A DNA stretch of 64,000 nucleotides from Stentor coeruleus (Eukaryota > Ciliophora > Heterotrichea > Heterotrichida > Stentoridae). Shown piece by piece: positions 40,443 to 50,939 of this stretch (its first letter is position 1; every line of letters begins with the position of its first letter). The DNA is taken from NCBI GenBank assembly GCA_001970955.1, contig MPUH01000279.1, positions 1 to 64,000 of the forward strand, in the 5' to 3' direction. A program made the translations under genes and the position numbers. The notes under the pieces were generated by a model. That model did not search any database and had not been told where the DNA came from. It saw nothing but the letters and a program-made list of their open reading frames with translations.

Positions 40443-43400
40443 CTAATTTGGATAATCTTGACTTAGTCTTCTTTCATTAACTTTGTTTAAACATGGCCTT
40501 CTCATATGTATTTTTGAGATATTATCAACTATATCCTCACAGTTTTTCAATATGCTTCTTTGATAGTTTTTCATCCCAGACAGCACAGGCATGACTTGGC
40601 AGCTTTCTTTTCTCGCAAGAAAAGCATTCGATATTGAAGAATATATTTTAAAATCTTGCTTTTTTATCTCTTCTTCTTCATTTTCTTCTTCAAATACCGA
40701 TTGTAAATTGTTATTTATCATACCACTTTCCCTTTTACGTTTTTCAGCTTCTTCATGCATTTGCCCTAAAGCTTCAGGAAAATGCTTTATAACATCAAAA
40801 AGATCTTTTTTCTTAAGTGAATAAATAAGACTTGGTTTATTTGCAACAACAGAACACATACGTTTTGCGTCATAAAAAATAGCAACCTCACCAAAATATT
40901 CACCTTTATGAAGAGTTTTAAGTATTTTAATATTATCTTTGCCTAGAATATTTACTGATCCTTGGACTATAAAATACATTTCAATACCAACATCATTTTT
41001 ATATATAATAAAATCTCCTTTTAAATATATAACAGGTTCTAATAATAAAGTTAGTTTTTCAATTAAATCTTTAGAGTTTATAAGGGCAAAAACTTGAAGT
41101 TTTTTTAATAAATAACGATTGCATTGAAATGATATATGCTTAACAAGCTTACCTGGTAAATGTGAATAAAGAGAAGTAAAATGTAAAGGGCCAGTGCATT
41201 TTTCTAAATAGTCTGCAAATGTAAAATATTCTTTAATACGTTTTCGAATAGCCAAAGGGTTTTTTTTATTTATATTTTTAGATGAGTCTTGTATTTGTTG
41301 TATAACTCTTTGTATATCAACTGTTGTTTTCACTGAAGCATTTGCCATTAAAACATATAATGTTGAATAGTATGATAAACCAAGTAAACAAAGAATTACT
41401 GAGATTATTTTTTCTGAATTTGTTGTTGGGTATATGTTATTATGTCCTGTAACAGTAAGCATGTTGATTATGAAATAGGATGAGTGCATGTATTTTATCC
41501 AAATGTTTTCATTGTCTAAATCGAAATATTCAACCCATGATTGTTCTGAGCTTCTGGATGAAAAGTAGTACCAAAAACAGCTGTTCCAATGGAGATTCAG
41601 AGTTAAGAGTATGAAGAATTTAGAAAATTTTATAAGCTTAGCCAGTTTCCAGTCAGAAAACTCCATGATTTCTAATAACGAGTTTAGTCTCATTATAGAA
41701 AAAATTCTTAAAAGCCTAATAAAAGCATAAAAAAAATCGGTTTGGTCATTGTTTACGAGCATGAACAAAAAATTAAATGGCATAAAAGCCATGATGTCTT
41801 CAAAGGCATGAGTATTCCAATAAAATTTTATAATTTCCAAAAACCCTTTTTTCCTATTATGTGCTTTAAGCATGCTGATATCAAAATTTAAAATGAAAAA
41901 CACTAAACTTTCAGCAATAATAAAACCTTCAATTGAGATTAAAACTATATTTTCACTAGCTTTAAAAGCAATATGAAAAGGTAAATATAAAGCAGAACAC
42001 AATATCAGCAAAAAATGTAAAAAATAGATAAAAATGCTTGATTTCCGATTTGCCATTGAGTTTGTGTTAAAGATTTTTTCAGCAATAAGTTTCTCTGAAC
42101 GGATTGTATAACGGATATAGCTAAAAGGAGAGTTTTGGAGTTTGGAAAAAATCCCTTTACATCGTGTGCTTATATCATCAGGGCTTGTAGAATTAAAAGT
42201 TTTTTTCATTCTCATCTCAGCAATACTTTTTAAATTACTTTTCCAATAAGGAAAAGCTTGAAATAGCATTTTCAATTGTAATTTAGTTAAAATCCCCACA
42301 GTACAAAGTTTGGTTGGTATAATAGTTGCAGTTCTCATATCATTTTTCAATAAAATATTAACTTCCCCAAAATGAGCTCCTGTTTTCAATGTTGCTAAGA
42401 CTTTTGTCCCTTCTAAATCAACAACATCAACCTGTCCTTTTAATAAATAAAACATATCAAAACTTCTATCCCCTACTTTTATTAGAGCATCTCCAGGTAA
42501 AACAATTTCTATTTTCATAACTTTAAATACCGAACGGATAACCCCTGTCATTGATTCCCCATGTATATCATTGAAAATTTGAGAATTTATTATAGCTTTT
42601 TCGTATATAAATATCAAAGAACTTACTCTAAGATTGTCGTTAAAATCTTCTAAAATCTGTTTTTCTTGTATACCTTTATTTGTATTCCATTGATATTTGT
42701 AGTATTCTTTTATATCCTCTTTGAAAAACTTATACACTTTTTTTCTTTTCAAAAAACTCTTAACATAGTCAAAACTCTCTTGGAAATGCGATTTCATTTG
42801 TATAGAAAATCCAAGTATAATTGAGCAGATGGTGCCAAATATCAGACAGAAACTGAACCATCCAATGAAAAACACAATTGTCGCATATATTTTTTCAGTA
42901 TTAGTTCTTAATATTGTACCACCAAAACTTATATGTGATAATGTTGATGAACTCCAATATATAGCCGCAGAATATATAGAATAATTAGACTCACCTATAT
43001 ACATCTCAAGCCATGTGTTATGATCATCACTACGACCTACTAAAACAAACAAACAAGCAAATACATGAAGTAAATACATATAAACCAACAGCATAAATAA
43101 AATCCTCAGACTTGAATACAAAGAAACATAAGGTCGGGTCAATGTATTTATAACTTTTGGTATAAAGTATATACACCACATTCTAAAAATTGAATAAACC
43201 ACCAAAAACAAGTCAAATTTGCCATAGTAATTACATAGAAAAATCACAGGGAAAGCTAATATCATATGATAAAAAGTCCATGCCAAAGCTTTTCTTTTCT
43301 TTGTTTTTATTTCATCATTCATAGGAAATTCATAACTAAAATATTTCATAGCTGAAAATATCCCTACTGAAAAATAAACTAAAATACTCAAAGATTCTAA

Positions 43401-46400
43401 TATAATCTCTGGTAGTCCTAAATATGTATCAAAGCATGCAAAATAAATATTGTATATTGAATTCCATAATATTATAGCCCCATATATAATTTTACCAATA
43501 ATAAAAAAGTATTTTTTTCTTTTGCTTTTAGGGATTTTTATTATAACAAAACTATCAGGACTATTTTCGCTTATAGTTGTTTGATTAAGATCAGTTGATA
43601 AACTTATTGTATGATCAAAATAGTTTTGAGGACTAAGCTTTTCACTTTCTGATAAAGATTGCGAACTTTCTCGTAGAGTCCTTTGGGCTGATAGAGAATG
43701 AGCTTTGTTGATGAAATCTGGAAATAGTTCGGCGATTTGTTTGAAGGAATTTAGAGGAAGAACTGCTAGACGTGATTCATAAAGGCTTATGTAGTTGTCG
43801 TTATAACAACGGTAACAGTCAGAAAATAATATTTGTTCACCGAAATAACATCCTTTATTAAGCTTTTGGACTATAGTCCCGTATCTATTTACAACTTTAA
43901 TAGTCCCTTCTAATACAAAATATGTTTCTAATCCTATCTCCGCTCTATGTACAATAGTCTCTTCAGAAGAGTAAAACTGTATTTTGCATTTCCCAATTAG
44001 CGCATAAAGTGCACCATGGTCATTAGGGAAAATATCACAGTTGTATATAATCGAAAACAAAAACATCTGCACATCTTTCTGAACCGCTAAAGGTAGTTCT
44101 TTAAAAATCTCATCATTCTGATACCCACTAGATTTCTTCCACAAAACCCCATAATAACTTCTAACCCTTTGCTTTAATTCATTAGGGAAATGCCTTTGTG
44201 TTATCCAAGTATCAATAGTTTTAGTTTTTTTAATAAAATTCACATAATGAATATTTTGCACATAAAATATTTTAGTACATATTGCATACACAAATATAGT
44301 AAAAATACTAGACAAAATCAAAAGAACCAAAGAAAAAAATTTATTAAAAGTAGATAAAGGAAACATACTACTTGAGCAAGATGTTGATAAAATTCCAGAA
44401 CTCCAATACATAAGACTTGTATACTGATCATGAATACTAATATCAAAAAAATCTTTTATATGCAAAAACTCAACAGAATCAGAATCATATTTTTTAAATG
44501 TTTCAGGCATATATCTATATTGTAGTTTTGATATATAAAAATATAAACATCCAATAAAATGACATACAAGATAAAAAAAAAATAAAACTTGCATCAGAGT
44601 TTTAGCTAAAAGATTGATTTCATTAAGTAGAGACAAAGTAATAGCTTTAAATCTTCTTATTTTAAAAAGTCGAAATACCCTGAAATATGCTGAAACATAC
44701 TGTGGAGTATCAAAAAGCACTAAAAATATATCTAAAGGTATTAAAGATATAACATCATAATATAAGTATTTTTTGGAATAGTTTTCTAGTATTAAATCCT
44801 TGTTATGAGTGTACATTTTTAACTCAGTAATCAAAGATGTATTCACACAAACCCAGACGTCAATAATATATATAAAGTATCCAACTATGCTAAATGCTAT
44901 TCCAATACTACCTCCATTGTTTTCAAATGCTATAGTAAAAGGAATATAATAAAGATAAAAACTATAAGTCAAAAGGAAAATTAATCCCCAGACAATATAT
45001 AAAGGACTTAAAGGGTCTATAATAAACTCATAATACGGGGCATTTGAATTAGCAACTGTACTAATACGTTTGAAAAAAGGTTTAAATTTATGTTCTGCTT
45101 TTGTATACACTTTAGGCTGCTGTAGCTCAATAGACGAATCAGAATCATCACTACTAATACTTTCATCTAACAAATCATAATTTATGTCAATATCTTCAGG
45201 GTGTCTACATTTTGACCTTTGGCTCGCAACTTTAATCAAATAGTCTTTATATTTAGGAAAATCCTTAAGGACTTCTAATAAATCATTTTTCTTCATATAA
45301 CATATAATAACTGCAGTAAATGCTTTAACAGTAACTGTTCTTGGTACATCAAATAATATACCAATTTCTCCAAAAAACCCCCCAGAATCTAATAAAGCGA
45401 TTTGTGTTTCATTATCAGTTGCTAAGATTTCAACAGTTCCATGTCTGACTATAAAAAATTCATCAGCATATGTCCCTTCTTCTATAATAATCTCCCCTTG
45501 TAAATACATCCTTATATCCAATTTTCTAACAAAAGCCATAATAAACCCAGGATTCCCAGTATTGAAAAGCTTAACTTTTAATATTAAGTCTTGGAATATC
45601 ACCATTGCTACTTCAGTTCTCAAAGATAATGGCAAGGTTTTGGCGAAATCCTGACTGATAACTCTAGCGAATTTCCCTTTATTCGCAGTAAAATGAGCTA
45701 TGATCCTTTTATGGATATCTTCCGGCAAGCTAGCTTGCCGACTCCACTCAGCGACTGTCCATAGTTTTTCCTGCATTTGAAAAACTGAGTGATTTACATA
45801 TTTCACTATCTCATTAAACTCCCCATATACAAAACTACTCAGAATACTTGTTATAAGCATAATAAATATCCCAATAAGCATTTCAAATGTAGTATATTTG
45901 CTTATATTTTCAATTACAATCCCTGTAAAAGTTTCTGTTGCCCACAACAAGCTCCCTATATACAATACTAGTTCAGATTCACCATCTTTTATTGAAGAGT
46001 CAATCCAATTATCTTTTCCTTTCCAAGACTCGATTTTTGCTGCGAATATCCATAAGCAAGCTAAATAATGAACTGTTGTACTTACAACAATAACAATTTT
46101 AATCCCATGTTCAAAATATTTCCCTGTATCAAAAAGTAATTCCAGTTGAGCTAAAAACTGTCTGATTTGAATTATTCTAATGAGCTTTGAACATCTAATA
46201 ATAGCAACACCAATACCAGGTGTTGTCCCATAAGCCAAAGCAGCTAAAAATGTATATGGTACCGATGAACCTATAAGCATAATCCCATAAAATGAATTAG
46301 TTTTATAGTTTAAATGCCAAAAATTGCTCAAACTCAACGTCTTCATCAAACAAAACCTTCCATAAATGTCAGCAACAAAGGCAAACTCACAGAAAATTTC

Positions 46401-46688
46401 TAAAGCCAACCACACTTTATTAGGAAATTTTATCAAAGCTAGCAGATAAGGAACTGTAAACATATTATAAAGATTGCATACAAATATCAGCACACTCCAT
46501 CTAAAATAAAAATCTTTCTTCGTAAATTTAGACAACCGATACATGATATTGAATTCAGGTATGCTTGAATTGCTTTGATCAAACTCTTCATGTTGAAGAT
46601 CTGTTTTATATTCAGTGTAAACACCTAGTTTTAATTGATCAAGTCCATAATTCGACTCTGAATGCTTATGAAAACTAATCATTTCCAT
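40443..46688 (-). CDS. Single-chain four-repeat cyclic-nucleotide-gated-type channel
   Basis: 2081 residues in one uninterrupted frame. Four successive units each have about six membrane helices, a pore loop, a C-linker and a cyclic-nucleotide-binding domain (CNBD). Units span roughly 60-490, 555-995, 1055-1490 and 1548-1980; CNBDs lie near 395-480, 905-990, 1395-1480 and 1888-1970. All four CNBDs keep the FGE of the phosphate cassette; an R-T or R-T-A like ending follows only in I and III, so II and IV may not bind nucleotide. Pore loops read TFTGIVIEN, ILSTSCSSS, TLSHISFGG and MLTVTGHNN: none has GYG or GFG. S4-like helices carry arginines in I, II and IV and fewer in III. One chain probably makes a whole channel, as in the CNGK channels of sperm. 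Confidence 0.9.
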   Translation of the reverse strand: MEMISFHKHSESNYGLDQLKLGVYTEYKTDLQHEEFDQSNSSIPEFNIMYRLSKFTKKDFYFRWSVLIFVCNLYNMFTVPYLLALIKFPNKVWLALEIFCEFAFVADIYGRFCLMKTLSLSNFWHLNYKTNSFYGIMLIGSSVPYTFLAALAYGTTPGIGVAIIRCSKLIRIIQIRQFLAQLELLFDTGKYFEHGIKIVIVVSTTVHYLACLWIFAAKIESWKGKDNWIDSSIKDGESELVLYIGSLLWATETFTGIVIENISKYTTFEMLIGIFIMLITSILSSFVYGEFNEIVKYVNHSVFQMQEKLWTVAEWSRQASLPEDIHKRIIAHFTANKGKFARVISQDFAKTLPLSLRTEVAMVIFQDLILKVKLFNTGNPGFIMAFVRKLDIRMYLQGEIIIEEGTYADEFFIVRHGTVEILATDNETQIALLDSGGFFGEIGILFDVPRTVTVKAFTAVIICYMKKNDLLEVLKDFPKYKDYLIKVASQRSKCRHPEDIDINYDLLDESISSDDSDSSIELQQPKVYTKAEHKFKPFFKRISTVANSNAPYYEFIIDPLSPLYIVWGLIFLLTYSFYLYYIPFTIAFENNGGSIGIAFSIVGYFIYIIDVWVCVNTSLITELKMYTHNKDLILENYSKKYLYYDVISLIPLDIFLVLFDTPQYVSAYFRVFRLFKIRRFKAITLSLLNEINLLAKTLMQVLFFFYLVCHFIGCLYFYISKLQYRYMPETFKKYDSDSVEFLHIKDFFDISIHDQYTSLMYWSSGILSTSCSSSMFPLSTFNKFFSLVLLILSSIFTIFVYAICTKIFYVQNIHYVNFIKKTKTIDTWITQRHFPNELKQRVRSYYGVLWKKSSGYQNDEIFKELPLAVQKDVQMFLFSIIYNCDIFPNDHGALYALIGKCKIQFYSSEETIVHRAEIGLETYFVLEGTIKVVNRYGTIVQKLNKGCYFGEQILFSDCYRCYNDNYISLYESRLAVLPLNSFKQIAELFPDFINKAHSLSAQRTLRESSQSLSESEKLSPQNYFDHTISLSTDLNQTTISENSPDSFVIIKIPKSKRKKYFFIIGKIIYGAIILWNSIYNIYFACFDTYLGLPEIILESLSILVYFSVGIFSAMKYFSYEFPMNDEIKTKKRKALAWTFYHMILAFPVIFLCNYYGKFDLFLVVYSIFRMWCIYFIPKVINTLTRPYVSLYSSLRILFMLLVYMYLLHVFACLFVLVGRSDDHNTWLEMYIGESNYSIYSAAIYWSSSTLSHISFGGTILRTNTEKIYATIVFFIGWFSFCLIFGTICSIILGFSIQMKSHFQESFDYVKSFLKRKKVYKFFKEDIKEYYKYQWNTNKGIQEKQILEDFNDNLRVSSLIFIYEKAIINSQIFNDIHGESMTGVIRSVFKVMKIEIVLPGDALIKVGDRSFDMFYLLKGQVDVVDLEGTKVLATLKTGAHFGEVNILLKNDMRTATIIPTKLCTVGILTKLQLKMLFQAFPYWKSNLKSIAEMRMKKTFNSTSPDDISTRCKGIFSKLQNSPFSYIRYTIRSEKLIAEKIFNTNSMANRKSSIFIYFLHFLLILCSALYLPFHIAFKASENIVLISIEGFIIAESLVFFILNFDISMLKAHNRKKGFLEIIKFYWNTHAFEDIMAFMPFNFLFMLVNNDQTDFFYAFIRLLRIFSIMRLNSLLEIMEFSDWKLAKLIKFSKFFILLTLNLHWNSCFWYYFSSRSSEQSWVEYFDLDNENIWIKYMHSSYFIINMLTVTGHNNIYPTTNSEKIISVILCLLGLSYYSTLYVLMANASVKTTVDIQRVIQQIQDSSKNINKKNPLAIRKRIKEYFTFADYLEKCTGPLHFTSLYSHLPGKLVKHISFQCNRYLLKKLQVFALINSKDLIEKLTLLLEPVIYLKGDFIIYKNDVGIEMYFIVQGSVNILGKDNIKILKTLHKGEYFGEVAIFYDAKRMCSVVANKPSLIYSLKKKDLFDVIKHFPEALGQMHEEAEKRKRESGMINNNLQSVFEEENEEEEIKKQDFKIYSSISNAFLARKESCQVMPVLSGMKNYQRSILKNCEDIVDNISKIHMRRPCLNKVNERRLSQDYPN

Positions 46689-46707
46689 AAAATTATAAGA
46701 TTATTAA

Positions 46708-47814
46708 CTAGAATTTCGCCCATCCAATGTTGATATTTGGAGCATTTATGTTTGGTGCAGTTGCTGGGGCTTCCCAGATATTTGGTTCTTTTTTACCTTT
46801 TGGTTTTTCTTTAGCTTCTATTTCATTTCTTATTCTAAGCATTTCTAAGTTGATTTCTTCTTCAGTTAAATCCCTGTCGATATGTTTTTTAGATCGGGGT
46901 TGAGGCTTGTGTCCTACAAAAGCAAAAGATATGATGTTATTATAATTAGAAATCCCTTGGTAAATCTCGGATATTGAAGGACGGGTATTAGGGTTTGGGT
47001 CTAGAATCCAAGATATTAACCCATGGAATTTGTCATCAAAACGAGAATTCTGAGGAAATGAGTAATGGGCATTTACAATTGCTAACTGGGTTTGGTCTTG
47101 AAATGGATGCTTGCAAAATGCTAAAGTAAATAATACACAACCTAACATCCAGGAGTCACCTTTGAAATCAATTGTGTATCTTTGATATAAGTCTATCATT
47201 TCTGGAGGTCGATACATTAGAGTGGTTTCTCTTTCAAATTGTTCTTGGTAAGTTAGTAACTGGTTTCTTGAGGCTGATGCTAAGTTGTAGATCTCTCGGC
47301 TACAAGAACCGAAGTCACAGAGTTTAAACTTCTTGTTTTGAAGAAGGACGTTTTCAATTTTAATATCTCTATGAACAAAACCAGATGAATGGATTGCAAG
47401 TATAGCTTGGCATATTTCTTTACTTATAAAGAAAATTTGTGCTTGAGATAACTGTCTGTTATACTTTTCTAATAAATTAACTAAAGTGCCTCCTGTACAA
47501 AGTTCTATAACAATTAAAACACTTTTAGAGTTTCCTTGGTTTATTATAAGACTATCATAATATCTGACTATATTTTCATGTATTGGTAAAGATTTCATCA
47601 CATCAATTTCTCTTTCAGCCATTGCTAGGAGCTCTGAGGACTGACATAAGATTTTTTTTACTGCGTATTCTTGACCTGTATTAATATCGACAGCTTTGAA
47701 AACATAAGCATAACCCCCTTCAGAAATTTTTTCTTTTAGCTCAATATTCATTGAACCTATTGTGTACCTTTCGGATGTATAGATGTAGTCTGTAAGTCCC
47801 CAGATCTTATCCAT
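46708..47814 (-). CDS. NAK-family Ser/Thr kinase (AAK1/GAK/Ark1-like)
   Basis: 368 residues. Kinase domain about 20-290: glycine-rich SEGGYAYV 31-38, K53, E69, HRDIKIEN 148-155, and CDFGS at 166-170, the last a mark of the NAK group, as is the insert with YRPPEM in place of APE. The tail has a charged helix (EEEINLEMLRIRNEI) and ends in a WAKF motif. AAK1, GAK and yeast Ark1/Prk1 phosphorylate clathrin adaptors and control endocytosis and actin; that role is inferred here. Its stop is only 19 bp upstream of the channel's start codon on the same strand. Confidence 0.9.
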   Translation of the reverse strand: MDKIWGLTDYIYTSERYTIGSMNIELKEKISEGGYAYVFKAVDINTGQEYAVKKILCQSSELLAMAEREIDVMKSLPIHENIVRYYDSLIINQGNSKSVLIVIELCTGGTLVNLLEKYNRQLSQAQIFFISKEICQAILAIHSSGFVHRDIKIENVLLQNKKFKLCDFGSCSREIYNLASASRNQLLTYQEQFERETTLMYRPPEMIDLYQRYTIDFKGDSWMLGCVLFTLAFCKHPFQDQTQLAIVNAHYSFPQNSRFDDKFHGLISWILDPNPNTRPSISEIYQGISNYNNIISFAFVGHKPQPRSKKHIDRDLTEEEINLEMLRIRNEIEAKEKPKGKKEPNIWEAPATAPNINAPNINIGWAKF

Positions 47815-48376
47815 ATTATATTGGATTATTAGATTTTATATTGGATTTTTTTGTATTTTTTTTACTTTACTGAGGATTTTAGTGGTTATGAAGTTGAATT
47901 GAGAATTTTTTTAAGTATGGATGAGGTGTTGGGTTTGTAGAATTTATATTTTGTTATATGAAAATGTGATTTTTTGGTTATGATTTTTAATGTGGTGTGA
48001 GGTTATTTGAATTTAAAAGGTGAATAAAAGTTAGATGCTTGATGTGGAGATGTAAGTGCTTGTTTGTTTATAAATAACTATCATGCAATATACTTTTTGA
48101 ACTTCTTTTAATTATTCTCATCATTCCTCATTATNATATAAAAATTAGTTATTATTTACAATTTTATCAAATTATTATAAATAACTATCATGCAATATAC
48201 TTTTTGAACTTCTTTTAATTATTCTCATCATTCCTCATTATTGATACTGCTACTCTAATAAAATTAAAATATGATATAAATTGAATAAATCCAGCCCAAT
48301 ACAAATAAGAAAAATCAAAAAGACTGATCTACTCCTGGAACGTCTTAACACAGTCTCTGATACTACCTCATGGCCA
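47815..48376. other. Spacer with G-rich flank and an N-joined duplication
   Basis: 47820-48060 is G-rich on the plus strand, so C-rich on the coding strand of the kinase it precedes. An N at 48137 is flanked by a 69-bp duplication. From 48275 to 48376 the frame of the next gene is open but has no ATG, so its true start may be hidden by the bad joint. Confidence 0.55.
48068..48245. repeat. 69-bp duplication around a single N, with 39 bp between
   Basis: Copies 48068-48136 and 48177-48245 are identical; the N at 48137 is followed by 39 bp of other sequence before the second copy. The order of pieces here is doubtful. Confidence 0.88.
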
Positions 48377-48802
48377 ATGTACTACATTTCTAAAGATACC
48401 ACAATGGAAAGACTCAAATCCCCACATAGTCCTCCCTTTTACCTTCAAAGCACTTATTATGATCAAGATATCTTTAGGAAAATCAAGCATTTCATTGATA
48501 AAAAAAACTCCCATGCACTTTCAGCAAGCAAAAAAAGTAAAAGCCAAACAAATCAGAAAAGAAAAATAGAGGTTTTACCAGTAGTCAGCCAAACTCGATT
48601 AGTTGGGAAAAATTTTTTAAATGAAGCCCATATTAAAGGTTTTAAGTTGCTACCGAAAAAATTGCCACTAAGAAATTTGCGTAATACAACTGAGTCTCTT
48701 TTAAAAAGAAAAAAGAGAATTTTAGAATGGAAACTCAGTCCTCCAATAAGAATGAAGAATACAGTAGAAATTCAAACTCTTTCAGATGATGACTCTATTT
48801 AA
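48377..48802 (+). CDS. Unknown basic protein, start uncertain
   Basis: 142 codons including the stop from the first ATG in frame (48377). The frame is open upstream from 48275 after a TGA, and the residues there (KSSPIQIRKIKKTDLLLERL) look coding, but there is no ATG and no plausible 15-nt intron; the N at 48137 may have damaged the 5' end. The protein is rich in lysine and arginine (KRKKRILEWKLSPPIRMKN) and contains no recognised domain. It could be a small chromatin- or microtubule-binding protein, which is only composition-based inference. Confidence 0.5.
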   Translation: MYYISKDTTMERLKSPHSPPFYLQSTYYDQDIFRKIKHFIDKKNSHALSASKKSKSQTNQKRKIEVLPVVSQTRLVGKNFLNEAHIKGFKLLPKKLPLRNLRNTTESLLKRKKRILEWKLSPPIRMKNTVEIQTLSDDDSI

Positions 48803-49283
48803 AGATAATTATATAATATAGGTGTTAAGTTTAAATATAAGAAAAAAAATTGATATACTTTTTATTGATATTTTGATATATTATTTTATCAGAATAAACA
48901 TATTTTTATAATAACTTAAGTTGATACACAATCATACCAAAATAATAATCTTTTGCTTATTGAAAATATAAATATAAACTTATTTTAATCTATAATTTTA
49001 TAAACTATATATATTTATTCCACAAAACTAACAATACCAAAAACTAAATTCTAATATTCTCTAATTCTTTTATACCTTTTCAGCATAAATAATCACAAAA
49101 ATATTTCTAATTTTAAATAAATTTAATAAATCCTTTTTGATTACAATCTCACTAATAAACTAAGTCAAATTCTGTCATGACAAAACAACTTCAGTATTCA
49201 CTTCTTTGGATTTTTTCAAAATCTCTTCAAGTTTACTGTTTTATATCCTTAGCATCATATCAAATAATAAAACTTCAAATAAA
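48803..49283. other. Spacer, AT-rich, C-rich before the next gene
   Basis: No gene recognised. The right part (about 49000-49280) is C-rich and G-poor on the plus strand, as a 5' flank. Confidence 0.55.
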
Positions 49284-50870
49284 ATGTCTAAGGAGATTTT
49301 AGAATTTACACAAGAAAAACTGGTCAAAGAACTAGGGAACCCTTACTTCAAAATCTTAAGCCACAAAATCCAAGTTCTAAATTCTCCAATAGATTTTTAT
49401 CTTGCTATGTGTGTAAATCTTATCTAGAAAGGTATCAGAATATCATACAAAAGAATCATTCTCTCATCTTTATACATAGGTGATGGTCCACTTGAAAGGT
49501 TTCTTATGGACCAACTTTTTAACAAACTTGAAGTTAACAAAAATTTAAGGTTGAGTATATTAGTAGACTTTCATAGAGGACATAGAGCTAAAGATCATAC
49601 ATCAGCTAATTTGTGTTACCCATTAAAAGCTAATTTCCACCCAAATGACAATGTGAGAGTTGGGTTTTTCAAGAATTTTTATAAGCTAAATACTAATGCT
49701 TTATTGGGTTTACAGGAAATACGAGGTGTTCAACATATGAAAATCGCTGTTTTTGATGACCATGTTCTTATGACTGGAGCTAATCTTAGTGATAGTTATT
49801 TTACTGATAGAGAAGATAGGTGGGTGTTATTTGAAGATAGTCCTGAACTTGCGGATTATTGTGATGATTTGACTAATAGTGTTATTGATATTTCATTTCA
49901 GATGAATGATGAAGGTAAACTTGTTGTATGGTATATTTAGTATCCTAGAAGTATTCCTAAGAAGGCAAGTGATAAGAAAAAAGTTGCTAAAGATAGAATT
50001 AAACTTTTCAAGTTCATGCAAGAAGATAAAGAAAAAGTAGCTGCACCTTTTGACCAATCTCCTGATATCGGTTCCAAGTCACATGAAGAAGAATTTGCTA
50101 AATCTCCTGAAGGAAAAGCTTTACAAATTTATAATGAGACTATTGAACAGACAGATAAAATAAAAAAGTCTTTGAAAAGTGAAGATGTTTTTAATATACT
50201 TAAAGATATGCCTCATGATCTTAATATTGTTACAGGAAATGGGGGTTGGAAAAGTGATTTAATAAATGTAGGAAGTACAGTTTATATATTCCCAGCTTTA
50301 CAATTTCATAGATTTGGCTGTAATGATGACTTGAATTATATTAAAGAACTTATTCCAAAGTTTGGCAGTTTATCTTTAGCTTCAGGGTATATGGCTTTTC
50401 CAGAAGAACTCTTACAGGAACTTGAAAAGGTTAAAAGATTATCATTGATTTCTGCTTCTCCTTATGTAAATCATATATAGGCAAATGGGTTTCTGAATGA
50501 TGGAATAAAAAATTGGATTCCTTATATGTATCGTGCATATCTTAACACAACAAAACGTCAGGTAAAAAATGGTTCTTTTTATGAGTATTTTAAAGAAAAT
50601 TGGACATTTCATGCTAAAGGTTTATGGGCTGATGACAAAACTGGAGTTTATTTTACTAGCATAGGAAGTTCAAATTTTTCGAGAAGAAGCTATTTTAGAG
50701 ATACAGAATTTCAATTGTATATGTGGAGTGATTGCCCGCTGTTTAAAGAAAAGTTTACCACTGAGAGAAATAGAGTTTTCAGATTCGGGTTTAACGATCA
50801 AAACAAATTCCCTTTAAAGTATGGCTTACCAACTAAAGTTCTTGCTAGACTACTCAGATCTTATCTTTAA
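49284..50870 (+). CDS. PGS1: Phosphatidylglycerophosphate synthase (PGS1), four exons
   Basis: Exons 49284-49412, 49428-49925, 49941-50465 and 50481-50870 encode 513 residues; the three introns are 15 nt each. Two PLD-type HKD motifs are present: H146-M-K148 in GVQHMKIAVFDD, followed by GANLSDSYFTDREDR, and H428-A-K430 in TFHAKGLW, followed by GSSNFSRRS. With SLYIGDGPLE near residue 60 these match the eukaryotic PGS1 type rather than cardiolipin synthases. The enzyme makes phosphatidylglycerophosphate from CDP-diacylglycerol and glycerol-3-phosphate, the committed step to cardiolipin in mitochondria. No clear mitochondrial presequence is visible after the chosen ATG. Every splice restores the frame through a conserved segment. 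Confidence 0.93.
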
Positions 50871-50939
50871 ATGGGGAAATATAGATTTTTATAGTTAGTT
50901 AAATCCAGATTCTTTATATTAAGATTAGAATTTTTAACA

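Noticed and set aside
40443-46688. Possibility that the channel is several adjacent genes
   Set aside because: The frame is continuous over all four units without stops, and the linkers between units look coding and contain no start-like flank with the C-rich skew.
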